A stretch of DNA of 64,000 bases from VHCN01 sp964589935 (GTDB lineage Bacteria > Verrucomicrobiota > Verrucomicrobiia > Limisphaerales > VHCN01), in assembly GCA_964589935.1 (NCBI GenBank), contig CAZPVD010000001.1, positions 992,001 through 1,056,000 of the forward strand, read 5' to 3'. This document shows, in pieces, positions 16,638-32,891 of this stretch. The position numbers were made by a program, and so were the translations under genes. Under the pieces are notes generated by a model. That model searched no databases. It was not told the origin of the DNA and saw only the letters and a program-made list of their open reading frames with translations. Numbering within the stretch: the stretch's first letter is position 1; every line of letters starts with the position of its first letter.

Positions 16638-17492
16638 TTACTTGCGTTTCATCGGACGGCCGTCGCGGCGCACGAGAATGAACCGATTCGACCGCCTCTT
16701 TTTGTGGCGGGTGCGATAGCCCTTGGCCAGAAGGCCCCAAGGCGAAGTCAACTGCTGCCAGCCGCCGCCGGACTTGGACTTGCCCGCGCCGCCGCCGTTC
16801 GGGTGGTCAACGGGGTTGCGGGCGACACCGCGGCTGATGGGCCGGATGCCGAGCCAGCGCGAGCGGCCGGCCTTGCCCAGCACGATGTTCTCATGCTCGA
16901 TGTGGCCGACCTGGCCGATGGTGGCGAGGCACTTCTCGTGAATGAGCCGGATTTCGCCCGAAGGCAGGCGAACCTGCGCATAGCCACCGTCGCGTGACAT
17001 GACCGTGGCCGCACCGCCGGCTGCGCGAACAATCTGCGCGCCGCGGCCGGGAATCAGCTCAAGGTTGTGGATGGCCAAGCCGACCGGAATCTTCGCCAGC
17101 GGAAGTGTGTTGCCGAGATCAGGCTGCGCGTCCGGACCGGACACAACCTTCGCGCCAACTTGGAGGCCGTTGGGCGCGATGATGTAGCGCTTCTCGCCGT
17201 CGGTGTATTGAAGCAGCGCGAGGCGCGCGGAACGGTTTGGATCGTATTCGATGGCGACGACGTTCGCCTCCATGCCGAATTTGTTGCGCTTGAAATCCAC
17301 GGTGCGGATTTTGCGCTTGTGGCCGCCGCCGATGCCGCGCGCGGTCACGCGGCCTTTGTTGTTGCGGCCGCCGGTCTTCTTCTTGGTGAAGACAAGTTTT
17401 CTCTCCGGCTTCGTCTTGGTGATCTCGTCGAACGACGCCGTGGTCAGGTATCGGCGCGATGGCGTGAGAGGTCTGTAAGTCTTGACTGGCAT
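16638..17492 (-). CDS. rplB: 50S ribosomal protein L2
   Basis: A 284-residue L2, required for subunit association and peptidyl transfer. It begins MPVKTYRPLTPSRR and contains G-G-R-N-N-K-G-R-V-T, the V-A-I-E-Y-D-P-N-R-S-A region, and V-D-H-P-N-G-G-G with its conserved His. The ATG at 17492 is preferred over an upstream start in the rplW overlap because it matches the family N terminus. Confidence 0.97.
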   Translation of the reverse strand: MPVKTYRPLTPSRRYLTTASFDEITKTKPERKLVFTKKKTGGRNNKGRVTARGIGGGHKRKIRTVDFKRNKFGMEANVVAIEYDPNRSARLALLQYTDGEKRYIIAPNGLQVGAKVVSGPDAQPDLGNTLPLAKIPVGLAIHNLELIPGRGAQIVRAAGGAATVMSRDGGYAQVRLPSGEIRLIHEKCLATIGQVGHIEHENIVLGKAGRSRWLGIRPISRGVARNPVDHPNGGGAGKSKSGGGWQQLTSPWGLLAKGYRTRHKKRRSNRFILVRRDGRPMKRK

Positions 17493-17500
17493 GGTCGTGG

Positions 17501-17782
17501 TTAGGCGAGGTTGATCTTGTCGCCCTTTTTGAGGGTCACGATGGCCTTCTTCCAATCCGGTTCCTTGCCGGCGTCCTTGCGGTTCTGGCGGCGGGCCTTG
17601 CCGCGCACATTCATCGTGTTCACCTTGATGACGGTCACGTTGAAGAGATTTTCCACAGCCTGGCGAATCTGGATTTTGTTCGCGCGCGGGTCGGCCATCA
17701 ACGTGTATTTGTTGTAGGCTTCAGCCTGGCGCGTCCCCTTTTCAGTGACGCGGACCGTTTTTATGACATCGAAATCGTTCAT
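17501..17782 (-). CDS. rplW: 50S ribosomal protein L23
   Basis: A 93-residue L23, the docking site for trigger factor and SRP at the tunnel exit. The core N-K-I-Q-I-R-Q-A-V-E-N-L-F-N-V and the loop V-N-T-M-N-V-R-G-K-A-R-R are conserved. It lies between rplD and rplB. Confidence 0.96.
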   Translation of the reverse strand: MNDFDVIKTVRVTEKGTRQAEAYNKYTLMADPRANKIQIRQAVENLFNVTVIKVNTMNVRGKARRQNRKDAGKEPDWKKAIVTLKKGDKINLA

Positions 17783-17785
17783 GGC

Positions 17786-18412
17786 TTACTTGCGGTTGAG
17801 GCGTTCCTCAACCTTTTCAAAAGAGCTGCGGGTGAAGACGAGCTTGTCGCATTTGAGCACTTGATAAGTATTGAGCTTGTCGCTCGTCGTAAGCTCGACG
17901 TCCGGCACGTTCCGCGAGGCGATCTCAAGGTTGTGGTCCTCGCCCGCGGCAACAAACAACGCGGTGCCGTCTAGCTGAAGCGACTTCAGCACGCCGATGA
18001 ACTCCTTCGTCTTGTGCGTCGCAAGCTTGAGGTCGTCGAGAAGGATGATGTCGCCGGCCCGGAGACGCTCGCTCATCGCCTTGCGGAACGCGAGGGCGCG
18101 GACGGACTTCGGAACTTTCTTGGTAAAATCACGAGGCTTCGGGCCGAACACAACACCACCGCCGCGCCACAGCGGCGAAGCAAACGAACCGGCACGGGCG
18201 CGCCCGGTGCCCTTCTGGCGCCACGGCTTCTTGTTGGTGCCGTTGACATCGCCCACGTTCTTGGTGCAAGCCGTGCCGCTGCGCCGAGCGGCCTGATACG
18301 CAACGACATAATCATGCACGGCCTGGTTGCCTTTCCCATCCTCAATGACCGGGAACGTCACATCCAGTTCGCCCTGCGCGTCGCCTTTGAGATTCTTTAT
18401 GGTGAGCTTCAT
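17786..18412 (-). CDS. rplD: 50S ribosomal protein L4
   Basis: A 208-residue L4 with the extended tunnel loop W-R-Q-K-G-T-G-R-A-R-A-G-S and the globular C-terminal domain. In E. coli L4 autoregulates the S10 operon; the regulatory leader is not obvious here because rpsJ follows fusA by only 18 bp. rplC lies three bases upstream. Confidence 0.97.
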   Translation of the reverse strand: MKLTIKNLKGDAQGELDVTFPVIEDGKGNQAVHDYVVAYQAARRSGTACTKNVGDVNGTNKKPWRQKGTGRARAGSFASPLWRGGGVVFGPKPRDFTKKVPKSVRALAFRKAMSERLRAGDIILLDDLKLATHKTKEFIGVLKSLQLDGTALFVAAGEDHNLEIASRNVPDVELTTSDKLNTYQVLKCDKLVFTRSSFEKVEERLNRK

Positions 18413-18415
18413 GGC

Positions 18416-19120
18416 TTACTTCTTCTTGACCTCGACCTTGGGCGCCTTCGACTTCGTCGGCTGCGTCGCGGCTCTCGGCTTCCAGCCCTTCGGACGTTTT
18501 TTTGACTCGCGGATAACGACGTAGTCGCCCTCGCTACCGGGCGTGCAGCCCTTGATGAGGATCAGGTTGTCTTCGGGAATGATCTTGACGACTTCGAGGT
18601 TCTGCGTGGTGCGGCGAACCTGTCCCATGTGGCCAGGCATCTTCATGCCGCGCATGACGGTGCCGGGGAAAAGGCGCTGGCCGATCGCGCCGGAGCGGCG
18701 GTGCCAGCCCTTCGCGCCGTGCGTGGAATCGCCGCCGCGGAAGCCGTGGCGCTTCACAACGCCCTCGAAGCCGCGGCCCTTGGTGGTGCCGATGGCGTCC
18801 ACAAAATCACCGGGCGCGAACAAATCCGGTCCGACGATGTCGCCGGGTTTCACGTCCTTGCTGAAATCTCGGAATTCGCGGATGCGCTTCACCGCGACGC
18901 CGTTGAATTTCTTGATATGGCCCAGCAGCGGCTTGGTAACGCGCTGTTCCTTCTGGTCGTCGAAGCCGAGCTGCACGGCCTTGTAGCCGTCGGTCTCAAC
19001 GGTTTTGCACTGAAGCACGCGGTTCGGCCCGGCGAGCACAACGGTGACCGGCACGATCCGGCCCTGCGCGTCGTAAACGCGCGTGTGGCCGAGTTTTTTT
19101 CCAAGAAGTCCGACTGGCAT
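18416..19120 (-). CDS. rplC: 50S ribosomal protein L3
   Basis: A 234-residue L3, which reaches toward the peptidyl transferase centre. The signature F-R-G-G-D-S-T-H-G-A-K-G-W-H-R-R-S-G-A-I is present. A basic C-terminal tail of about 25 residues, rich in Lys, Pro and Ala, extends beyond the usual end. Confidence 0.97.
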   Translation of the reverse strand: MPVGLLGKKLGHTRVYDAQGRIVPVTVVLAGPNRVLQCKTVETDGYKAVQLGFDDQKEQRVTKPLLGHIKKFNGVAVKRIREFRDFSKDVKPGDIVGPDLFAPGDFVDAIGTTKGRGFEGVVKRHGFRGGDSTHGAKGWHRRSGAIGQRLFPGTVMRGMKMPGHMGQVRRTTQNLEVVKIIPEDNLILIKGCTPGSEGDYVVIRESKKRPKGWKPRAATQPTKSKAPKVEVKKK

Positions 19121-19125
19121 AAGTG

Positions 19126-19434
19126 CTAAATCTTGATGGTGATGTCCACGCCGGCCGGAAGGTTGAGCTTCTTCAGCTCGTCCACGGTTTTGGCGGTGGG
19201 GTCGAGGATGTCGAGCAGCCTCTTGTGCGTGCGCTGCTCGAAGGTTTCCTGTGATTTCTTGTCCGCGTGCGGCGAGCGCAACACGGTGAAGCGCTCGATG
19301 CGGGTGGGCAGCGGGATCGGCCCCGCGACCTTGGCGCCGGTGCGCTTGACGGTCTCGACGATTTCAGACGCCGACTGGTCAATGACCCGGTGGTCGTAGG
19401 CCTTCAGGCGGATGCGAATGCGTTGTGCTGCCAT
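19126..19434 (-). CDS. rpsJ: 30S ribosomal protein S10
   Basis: A 102-residue S10, also the NusB partner in transcription antitermination. It contains the I-R-L-K-A-Y-D-H-R-V-I-D start and P-L-P-T-R-I-E-R-F-T-V-L segment. It follows fusA directly, with no tuf gene between them; the tuf copy lies far upstream at 34462-35652. Confidence 0.97.
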   Translation of the reverse strand: MAAQRIRIRLKAYDHRVIDQSASEIVETVKRTGAKVAGPIPLPTRIERFTVLRSPHADKKSQETFEQRTHKRLLDILDPTAKTVDELKKLNLPAGVDITIKI

Positions 19435-19452
19435 ATAAAGAACAAGTTTAGG

Positions 19453-21633
19453 TTAACTGCGCGGCGCGGCTTTCTTGGCCGCAGAGTCGAGAATGTTTTG
19501 CGCGATCTGCGCCGGAACCTGCTCAAAGGTGTGCGGTTCCATCGAATAGCTCGCGCGGCCCTTCGACAGCGAGCGGATCGCCGTCGCGTAGCCGAACATT
19601 TCGGCGAGCGGCACGTGGGCGTTGAGAATGGTCTGGCCGCCCTTGGCGTCCACACCGTGAATGATGCCGCGGCGGCGGTTGATGTCGCCGAGCAGGTCGC
19701 CTTGATATTCGTCGGGCGTGGTCACTTCGACCTTCATGATCGGCTCGAGCAAAATCGGCGCGGCCTTCTTGAAGGCGTCCTTCATCGCGAAAATGCCGGC
19801 CATCTTGAACGCAAGCTCGTTCGAGTCCACCTCGTGGAACGTGCCGTCCACAACCTGCACCTTCACGTCAATGACCTGATAGCCGGCATAGATGCCGCCC
19901 TTGATGGCTTCTTCAATGCCGTCAATGACCGCCGGGATGTATTCCTTGGGAATCGCGCCGCCGACGATCTTGTTCTCGATCTCGACGCCCTTGCCTTTTT
20001 CGTTCGGCTGGATCTCGACAAAAGCATGGCCGTATTGACCACGTCCGCCGGACTGTCGGATGAACTTGCCTTCACCGTCCGCCGAGCGCGTGATCGTCTC
20101 GCGATACGCGATCTGCGGGGCGCCGGAGGTGCACTCGACCTTGAACTCGCGCTTGAGCCGGTCGCAAATGATTTCAAGGTGCAGTTCGCCCATGCCCGCG
20201 ATAATAAGCTGGCCGGTCTCCTCGTTCGTGAAGCAGCGGAACGTCGGGTCTTCTTCGGCGAGACGTTGCAAGCCCTCGGACATCTTGTCGCGATCCTGTT
20301 TCGTCTTCGGCTCGACGGCCATGCTGATGACCGGCTCGGGGAAGGTCGGCGGCTCAAGCGCCACGTCGAAGTCCTCGTCGCACAGCGTGTCGCCGGTCGT
20401 GATGTTGCGCAGGCCGACCAGCGCCGCAATGTCGCCCGAATACGCGCATTCAACGTCCTTACGCTCGCTTCCCTGGATGATCATCAGGCGGCTCACCCGC
20501 TCGCGCTTGCGCGTGCGCGGGTTGTAAATCATGTCGCCCTTCTTGACCTGGCCCGAATAGACGCGGAAGAACACCAGCTTGCCCGCGTAGGTGTCCGTCC
20601 ACAGCTTGAACGCGAGCGAACAAAACTTCTTGTTGTCGTCGGTCACCACTTCGACCGTGTTCTCCGTGCCCGGCTCGTGGCCCTCGGCGTTCGGCACATC
20701 CAGCGGCGACGGCAGGTAATCCACGACGGAATCAATCAACGGCTGCACGCCTTTCTTCTTGAATGCGCTGCCGCAAAGGACCGGGACAAATTCAAGCTTG
20801 CACGTAAGCCGGCGGATGGCGGCCTTGAGCGCCTCAGGCGTGATGGGCTTTTCCTCAAGCACCAGCTCGGCGATGACGTCGTCCTTGTTGGAAACGGCGT
20901 CCACGAGTTCGGCAAGTGCCATCGCGGCCTTGTCCTTCAACTCGGCGGGGATTTCCTTCACCTCATACTTGAGGCCCTCGTTGACGACCTCGTCCTCGCC
21001 CCACGTGATCGCCTTCTGGTTCACGATGTCAATCACGCCGGCGTATTTGTCCTCCGCGCCGATGGGCAGGTAAATCGGATACGCATACGCATTGAGCTTC
21101 TTGCGCATGTCGTTGAGCGCGTTCTCGAAGTTGGCGCCCGTGCGGTCCATCTTGTTGACGAACGCGATGCGCGGCACCTTATACTTCGTAGCTTGGCGCC
21201 ACACCGTCTCGGACTGCGGTTGCACGCCCGCGACGCCGCAGAACACGGCCACCGCGCCGTCGAGCACGCGCATCGAGCGCTCGACTTCGGCGGTGAAGTC
21301 CACGTGGCCCGGCGTGTCAATGATGTTGACGCGGTGCGGGACGGTGGCGAAGGACTTGTAGAGGCCCTCCTCCTTCTTCTGCGTCCAGTAGCACGTGACC
21401 GCGGCGGATGTAATGGTGATGCCGCGCTCGCGCTCCTGCTCCATCCAGTCGGTCACCGTGTTGCCATCGTCCACGTCGCCAATCTTGTGGATAAGGCCGG
21501 TATAAAAGAGTATGCGCTCGGTCGTCGTCGTCTTGCCCGCGTCAATGTGCGCGGCGATGCCGATGTTGCGCGTCCGTTCCAGCGTGTATTGCCGGCTCGG
21601 CGAGTTGACTGTTTTACTTTCCACTGCGGTCAT
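19453..21633 (-). CDS. fusA: Elongation factor G
   Basis: A 726-residue translocation GTPase. G1 is AHIDAGKTTTTE, G2 includes the R-G-I-T-I-T effector, G3 DTPGHVDFT and G4 N-K-M-D. Domains II to V follow, including the domain IV motif G-R-G-Q-Y-G-H-A and the C-terminal R-G-R-A-S-Y-S-M. A terminator-like hairpin lies between it and rpsG, so its expression may be set separately from rpsL-rpsG. Confidence 0.98.
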   Translation of the reverse strand: MTAVESKTVNSPSRQYTLERTRNIGIAAHIDAGKTTTTERILFYTGLIHKIGDVDDGNTVTDWMEQERERGITITSAAVTCYWTQKKEEGLYKSFATVPHRVNIIDTPGHVDFTAEVERSMRVLDGAVAVFCGVAGVQPQSETVWRQATKYKVPRIAFVNKMDRTGANFENALNDMRKKLNAYAYPIYLPIGAEDKYAGVIDIVNQKAITWGEDEVVNEGLKYEVKEIPAELKDKAAMALAELVDAVSNKDDVIAELVLEEKPITPEALKAAIRRLTCKLEFVPVLCGSAFKKKGVQPLIDSVVDYLPSPLDVPNAEGHEPGTENTVEVVTDDNKKFCSLAFKLWTDTYAGKLVFFRVYSGQVKKGDMIYNPRTRKRERVSRLMIIQGSERKDVECAYSGDIAALVGLRNITTGDTLCDEDFDVALEPPTFPEPVISMAVEPKTKQDRDKMSEGLQRLAEEDPTFRCFTNEETGQLIIAGMGELHLEIICDRLKREFKVECTSGAPQIAYRETITRSADGEGKFIRQSGGRGQYGHAFVEIQPNEKGKGVEIENKIVGGAIPKEYIPAVIDGIEEAIKGGIYAGYQVIDVKVQVVDGTFHEVDSNELAFKMAGIFAMKDAFKKAAPILLEPIMKVEVTTPDEYQGDLLGDINRRRGIIHGVDAKGGQTILNAHVPLAEMFGYATAIRSLSKGRASYSMEPHTFEQVPAQIAQNILDSAAKKAAPRS

Positions 21634-21654
21634 CTAAGTTTCGTTTCCTGCGAT

Positions 21655-21691
21655 AAAAAACGCCCCGTGCTGTTCTCGCCATCGGGGCGTT
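21655..21691 (-). terminator. Terminator-like hairpin between rpsG and fusA
   Basis: Bases 21659-21667 pair perfectly with 21683-21691 (9 bp, GC-rich, 15-base loop). Read on the minus strand the stem is followed at once by a run of U from the six A of 21655-21660, the form of an intrinsic terminator. It sits 15 bases after the rpsG stop and about 20 bases before the fusA start, within an otherwise continuous operon. It may act as a partial terminator or attenuator. Confidence 0.65.
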
Positions 21692-21706
21692 GCCAAAAAA
21701 ATCTTC

Positions 21707-22180
21707 CTACCAGCGGAAGTGCGCGAAGGCCTTGTTGGCCTGTGCCATCTTGTGAACATCGTCGCGCTTGCGGATCGCGTTCCCCTGCCCTGCGTAGGCA
21801 TCGAGGATTTCCGCGGCGAGGGCGTCCTTCATCGGTTGCCCCTTTCGCGCGTCGGCGAGGTCCACAAGCCAGCGCACCGCGAGGGACACCTGACGGTCGG
21901 CCGGGACTTCGAGGGGCACCTGATACGTGGCGCCGCCAACCCGTCGCGGCTTGACTTCCAGACGCGGCTTCGCGTTGTCCACCGCGCGCTGAAGCACGTC
22001 CACAGGATTGGTGTTCGGCATCTTCTCGTTCAGCGAATCGAAGGAGCCATAGACGATGCGCTGCGCGGTGTTCTTCTTCCCGCAATTCATCACGGTGCTG
22101 ATGAGCCGCGCGACGAGCACGCTGTTGAAGCGGCCGTCCGGCGACATCTGGCGTTTGACTGCTTGGCGGCGACGGGACAT
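21707..22180 (-). CDS. rpsG: 30S ribosomal protein S7
   Basis: A 157-residue S7, the assembly initiator of the small-subunit head. It starts MSRRRQAVKRQ and contains the family motif K-P-R-R-V-G-G-A-T-Y-Q-V-P and the C-terminal N-K-A-F-A-H-F-R-W. It follows rpsL in the str order. Confidence 0.97.
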   Translation of the reverse strand: MSRRRQAVKRQMSPDGRFNSVLVARLISTVMNCGKKNTAQRIVYGSFDSLNEKMPNTNPVDVLQRAVDNAKPRLEVKPRRVGGATYQVPLEVPADRQVSLAVRWLVDLADARKGQPMKDALAAEILDAYAGQGNAIRKRDDVHKMAQANKAFAHFRW

Positions 22181-22206
22181 TGCTTTGTTAAAATCGTTGA
22201 CTGTCG

Positions 22207-22614
22207 TTATGCGGCTGCCGGTGCGGCCGCGGGCTTGGCGCCGGCCTTTGGCCGCTTGACGCCATACTTTGAACGGCTCACACGGCGCTTCTCGACGCCG
22301 GTCGCGTCGAGCGTGCCGCGGACAATATGGTAGCGGACGCCGGGCAGGTCCTTCACACGGCCGCCGCGCACGAGCACGATCGAGTGCTCCTGCAAGTTGT
22401 GCCCCTCATCGGGGATGTAGGCGATGACCTCGAAGCCGTTCGTCAGGCGAACCTTCGCGACCTTGCGCATCGCGGAGTTCGGCTTCTTCGGCGTGCGCGT
22501 CATGACCTGCAGGCACACGCCGCGGCGGAACGGCGCGAGTTCCAAGGCGGGCGCCTTGGACTTGTATTTCAATTTGCGCCGGCCCTTGCGGACCAGTTGA
22601 TTGATTGTCGGCAT
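22207..22614 (-). CDS. rpsL: 30S ribosomal protein S12
   Basis: A 135-residue S12, which monitors codon-anticodon pairing. It starts MPTINQLVRKGR and has T-P-K-K-P-N-S-A-M-R-K-V-A-K and E-G-H-N-L-Q-E-H-S, the regions in which streptomycin-resistance changes occur in other bacteria; both look wild type. The C-terminal tail is Lys/Pro/Ala-rich and longer than usual. A candidate promoter lies upstream at 22671-22698. Confidence 0.97.
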   Translation of the reverse strand: MPTINQLVRKGRRKLKYKSKAPALELAPFRRGVCLQVMTRTPKKPNSAMRKVAKVRLTNGFEVIAYIPDEGHNLQEHSIVLVRGGRVKDLPGVRYHIVRGTLDATGVEKRRVSRSKYGVKRPKAGAKPAAAPAAA

Positions 22615-22648
22615 CGCGGTTTTTCTTGTTTTTCAGCCGTTCCATTCA

Positions 22649-22663
22649 CCTTTCGGGGAAAGG
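22649..22663 (-). other. Small hairpin in the rpsL leader
   Basis: A six-base perfect stem (22649-22654 with 22658-22663) with a three-base loop lies between the candidate rpsL promoter and the rpsL start. It could influence translation or stability of the leader; no known motif is recognised. Confidence 0.35.
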
Positions 22664-22670
22664 AGCGCAG

Positions 22671-22698
22671 ATATTAGCCGAGTGATTTTCGGTTGCAA
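22671..22698 (-). promoter_or_regulatory. Candidate sigma-70-type promoter for rpsL operon
   Basis: On the minus strand TTGCAA (22693-22698) is followed after 16 bp by TAATAT (22671-22676), each matching four of six consensus bases. It lies in the 118-bp gap between the rpoC stop and the rpsL start, the widest gap in this half of the cluster. It would give the str/S10/spc/alpha genes their own transcription start in addition to read-through from rpoBC. Confidence 0.5.
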
Positions 22699-22732
22699 CA
22701 GGTTTTTGGAATTTTTTGCAATTTCGTCCACG

Positions 22733-26866
<4,134 letters not shown>

Positions 26867-26900
26867 AGGATGCGTCGTTTTGAGTTTCGCCAGAATTTCG

Positions 26901-30815
<3,915 letters not shown>

Positions 30816-30831
30816 TTTTACCTTCCGGGTT

Positions 30832-30853
30832 GGCCCCGCCTTGCGGCAGGGCC
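30832..30853. other. Stable hairpin immediately upstream of the rpoB ribosome site
   Basis: The sequence forms an eight-pair stem with one C/A mismatch around a TTGC loop (30832-30840 with 30845-30853). On the plus strand it is followed by GTTTTTGTTTT and would look like a terminator, but no plus-strand gene leads into it. On the minus strand it sits in the rpoB leader, about 17 bases before the ATG, where it could affect rpoB translation or act as an RNA processing signal. Confidence 0.5.
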
Positions 30854-31051
30854 GTTTTTGTTTTCACTAGACGACACAAGGCAAAACTCCCGCATCCGCA
30901 GGAGCCCTGCCTCAATCACTTAAATTCAATTGGCTCGGACGTAAACTGACGTTGTCAGGTTCTTAATTATGTTTCGCAGAAAAAATCATGCATTCCGCGA
31001 CGCCACCGGAGCAGCGGGCACCTCGCCCGCCGCCCCGTGGCGGCAAACGGG

Positions 31052-31441
31052 TTACTTAAGCTCGACCTTGGCGCCGGCATCCTCAAGTTTCTTCTTGGCG
31101 GCGTCCGAGTCGGCCTTGTTCGCGCCCTCGAGCACGGGCTTGGGAGCACCTTCGACAAGCGCCTTGGCTTCCGCGAGGCCCAGACCGGGCTTCACTTCAC
31201 GGACAACCTTGATGACGGCGATCTTCTTGTCCGCAGGGGCGGAAACCAGGATCACGTCGAACGCGGTCTTGGCTTCGACAGGTGCGGCAGCGGCTCCACC
31301 TGCGGGAGCGCCTGCGGCGGCAACGGCCACCGGAGCGGCGGCGGTGACGCCCCATTTGCCTTCGAGCTGCTTCACGAGGTCGGCGGTCTCCAGGACCGTC
31401 AGCTTGCTCAGTTCTTCAACGATTTGTGCGATGTCTGCCAT
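31052..31441 (-). CDS. rplL: 50S ribosomal protein L7/L12
   Basis: A 129-residue stalk protein that recruits translational GTPases. It has the N-terminal dimerisation helices, an Ala/Gly/Pro hinge (about 50-62), and the globular domain F-D-V-I-L-V-S-A-P-A-D-K-K-I-A-V-I-K. About 235 bp separate it from rpoB, and 141 bp separate it from rplJ, where a long inverted repeat lies. Confidence 0.97.
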   Translation of the reverse strand: MADIAQIVEELSKLTVLETADLVKQLEGKWGVTAAAPVAVAAAGAPAGGAAAAPVEAKTAFDVILVSAPADKKIAVIKVVREVKPGLGLAEAKALVEGAPKPVLEGANKADSDAAKKKLEDAGAKVELK

Positions 31442-31479
31442 GTTTGCCTTTCAGTCTCGTCGCCGCCGGAGCCCCGGAG

Positions 31480-31569
31480 GATTTCAGCCCGCAGCCGCGG
31501 GCCGACGATTTACTTTTGTGTGTTGTGTTGTTGTTGCGTCCAGCTCCGCAGACACGCGGGGCTGAAATC
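31480..31569 (-). other. Inverted repeat spanning the rplJ-rplL intergenic region
   Basis: GATTTCAGCCC at 31480-31490 is the exact reverse complement of 31559-31569; the pairing extends by two more bases with one bulged G. The arms enclose about 68 bases and lie at the two edges of the 141-bp gap between rplJ and rplL. In the transcript they would close a large stem-loop around the region upstream of rplL, a position suited to RNA processing or to boosting the L7/L12 yield. Confidence 0.55.
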
Positions 31570-31582
31570 TGTTCAATTCCGC

Positions 31583-32107
31583 TCAGGCGGCCGGTTTGCC
31601 TTCCTTCTCGACGCGGGCCTGAAGCACGCGCGCGAGCTGGCTGGCGGGCGTGTTGAGCAGCACGACGAGTTTGGTTTGCGGTGCCTTGAGCACGCCAAGC
31701 AGCTTGGAGCGCAGCACCTCGATGGACGGCAGGTCCGCGAGGGCCTTGATGTCGGCGGCTTCGAGCCGCTTGCTGTTCAGGTAGCCGAACTTTGTCTTGG
31801 GCTTCTCGAACTCGGCCTGGAAATTCTTGAGCGTCTTGGCCGCGGCGGAGACATCCTTCTGGCCGGTGACGACCGCGACCTGACCCGCGAGCGAGCCGTT
31901 CAGCTCGGCAACGCCGGCTTCCTTTGCTGCGATGCGGAAGATGGAGTTCTTGACGACGTGAACTTCGGCGCCGGCCTTGAGCAGGCGTTTCCGCAGCTCG
32001 GTGAACTGCATGACGTTCAGGCCGGTGTATTCGACGACGATGAAAAACGGCGAGGCGTTGAGCCGCGCGGCGTATTCGGTGGTGATGAGTTTCTTTTCAG
32101 CGCGCAT
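31583..32107 (-). CDS. rplJ: 50S ribosomal protein L10
   Basis: A 174-residue L10, the base of the L7/L12 stalk. The N-terminal domain contains L-N-A-S-P-F-F-I-V-V-E-Y and V-V-K-N-S-I-F-R; the C-terminal helix that binds L12 dimers reads S-Q-L-A-R-V-L-Q-A-R. rplA ends 20 bp upstream, so an E. coli style long L10 leader is not present. Confidence 0.96.
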   Translation of the reverse strand: MRAEKKLITTEYAARLNASPFFIVVEYTGLNVMQFTELRKRLLKAGAEVHVVKNSIFRIAAKEAGVAELNGSLAGQVAVVTGQKDVSAAAKTLKNFQAEFEKPKTKFGYLNSKRLEAADIKALADLPSIEVLRSKLLGVLKAPQTKLVVLLNTPASQLARVLQARVEKEGKPAA

Positions 32108-32127
32108 GGTGTGTGGGCGTTGGTGGT

Positions 32128-32838
32128 TTAGTGTGCGGTCGCCTGGAATTCGCGCAGGTCAATGCGCACGCCGGGACTCATGGTCGCGGAAATCGTCACG
32201 TTCTCGATGAAGTGCCCCTTCACGCCAGCGGGTCGCGCCTTGTGGACGGTCTCGATGACGGCGCGGGCGTTTTCCTCAAGCTGCTGTGGCGTGAAGCTGG
32301 CCTTGCCGACGACGACGTGGACGTTGCCGCCCTTGTCGGTCTTGAACTCGACGCGGCCGGCCTTGACTTCGCGGACGGCCTTGCCGGTGTCGTCGGTCAC
32401 GGTGCCGGTCTTCGGGTTGGGCATGAGGCCGCGCGGGCCGAGCACCTTGCCGAGTTTGCGGACTTCGCTCATCGCTTCGGTCGTGGCGATGGCAACATCA
32501 AATTCCGCCCAGCCTTCGGTGCATTTCTTGATCATGTCCTCGAAGCCGACGTATTCGGCGCCGGCGGCGCGGGCGGCCTCGGCGGCATCGCCGGGCTTTG
32601 CAAAAACCAGGACGCGCACGACCTTGCCGCTGCCGTGCGGAAGCGGGACGGTGCCGCGGATCATCTGGTCGCTCTGCTTGGGATCAATGCCCAGCTTGAA
32701 CGAGAGGTCCACGGTCTCGACGAACTTCGCCTTCGGGAATTTGCCGAGAAGCTCAACGGCCTGGTTCAATGTGTAGAGCTTCAGGCGGTCAAGCCCTTCA
32801 ATGCCCTTTCTCCAACGCTTGCTGTGTTTGTGTGCCAT
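32128..32838 (-). CDS. rplA: 50S ribosomal protein L1
   Basis: A 236-residue L1, which forms the mobile stalk at the E site. It starts MAHKHSKRWRKGIEGLD and includes G-P-R-G-L-M-P-N-P-K-T-G-T-V, the conserved rRNA-binding loop. rplK lies 53 bp upstream. Confidence 0.97.
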   Translation of the reverse strand: MAHKHSKRWRKGIEGLDRLKLYTLNQAVELLGKFPKAKFVETVDLSFKLGIDPKQSDQMIRGTVPLPHGSGKVVRVLVFAKPGDAAEAARAAGAEYVGFEDMIKKCTEGWAEFDVAIATTEAMSEVRKLGKVLGPRGLMPNPKTGTVTDDTGKAVREVKAGRVEFKTDKGGNVHVVVGKASFTPQQLEENARAVIETVHKARPAGVKGHFIENVTISATMSPGVRIDLREFQATAH

Positions 32839-32891
32839 GTGTGTTTGGTGCGGTGCCAGCGGACTTTGTTCAAGCCCTCCCGCGTTTTGGT

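Noticed and set aside
19267..21954. An 895-codon open frame on the plus strand opposite fusA and rpsG
   Set aside because: Its translation is Arg/His-rich with no recognisable domain, and it is exactly antisense to conserved fusA and rpsG. Long antisense frames are expected in GC-rich DNA.
30832..30863. Plus-strand intrinsic terminator upstream of rpoB
   Set aside because: The hairpin plus T run looks right on the plus strand, but no plus-strand transcription unit leads into it. It is more sensibly read as a leader structure of rpoB.
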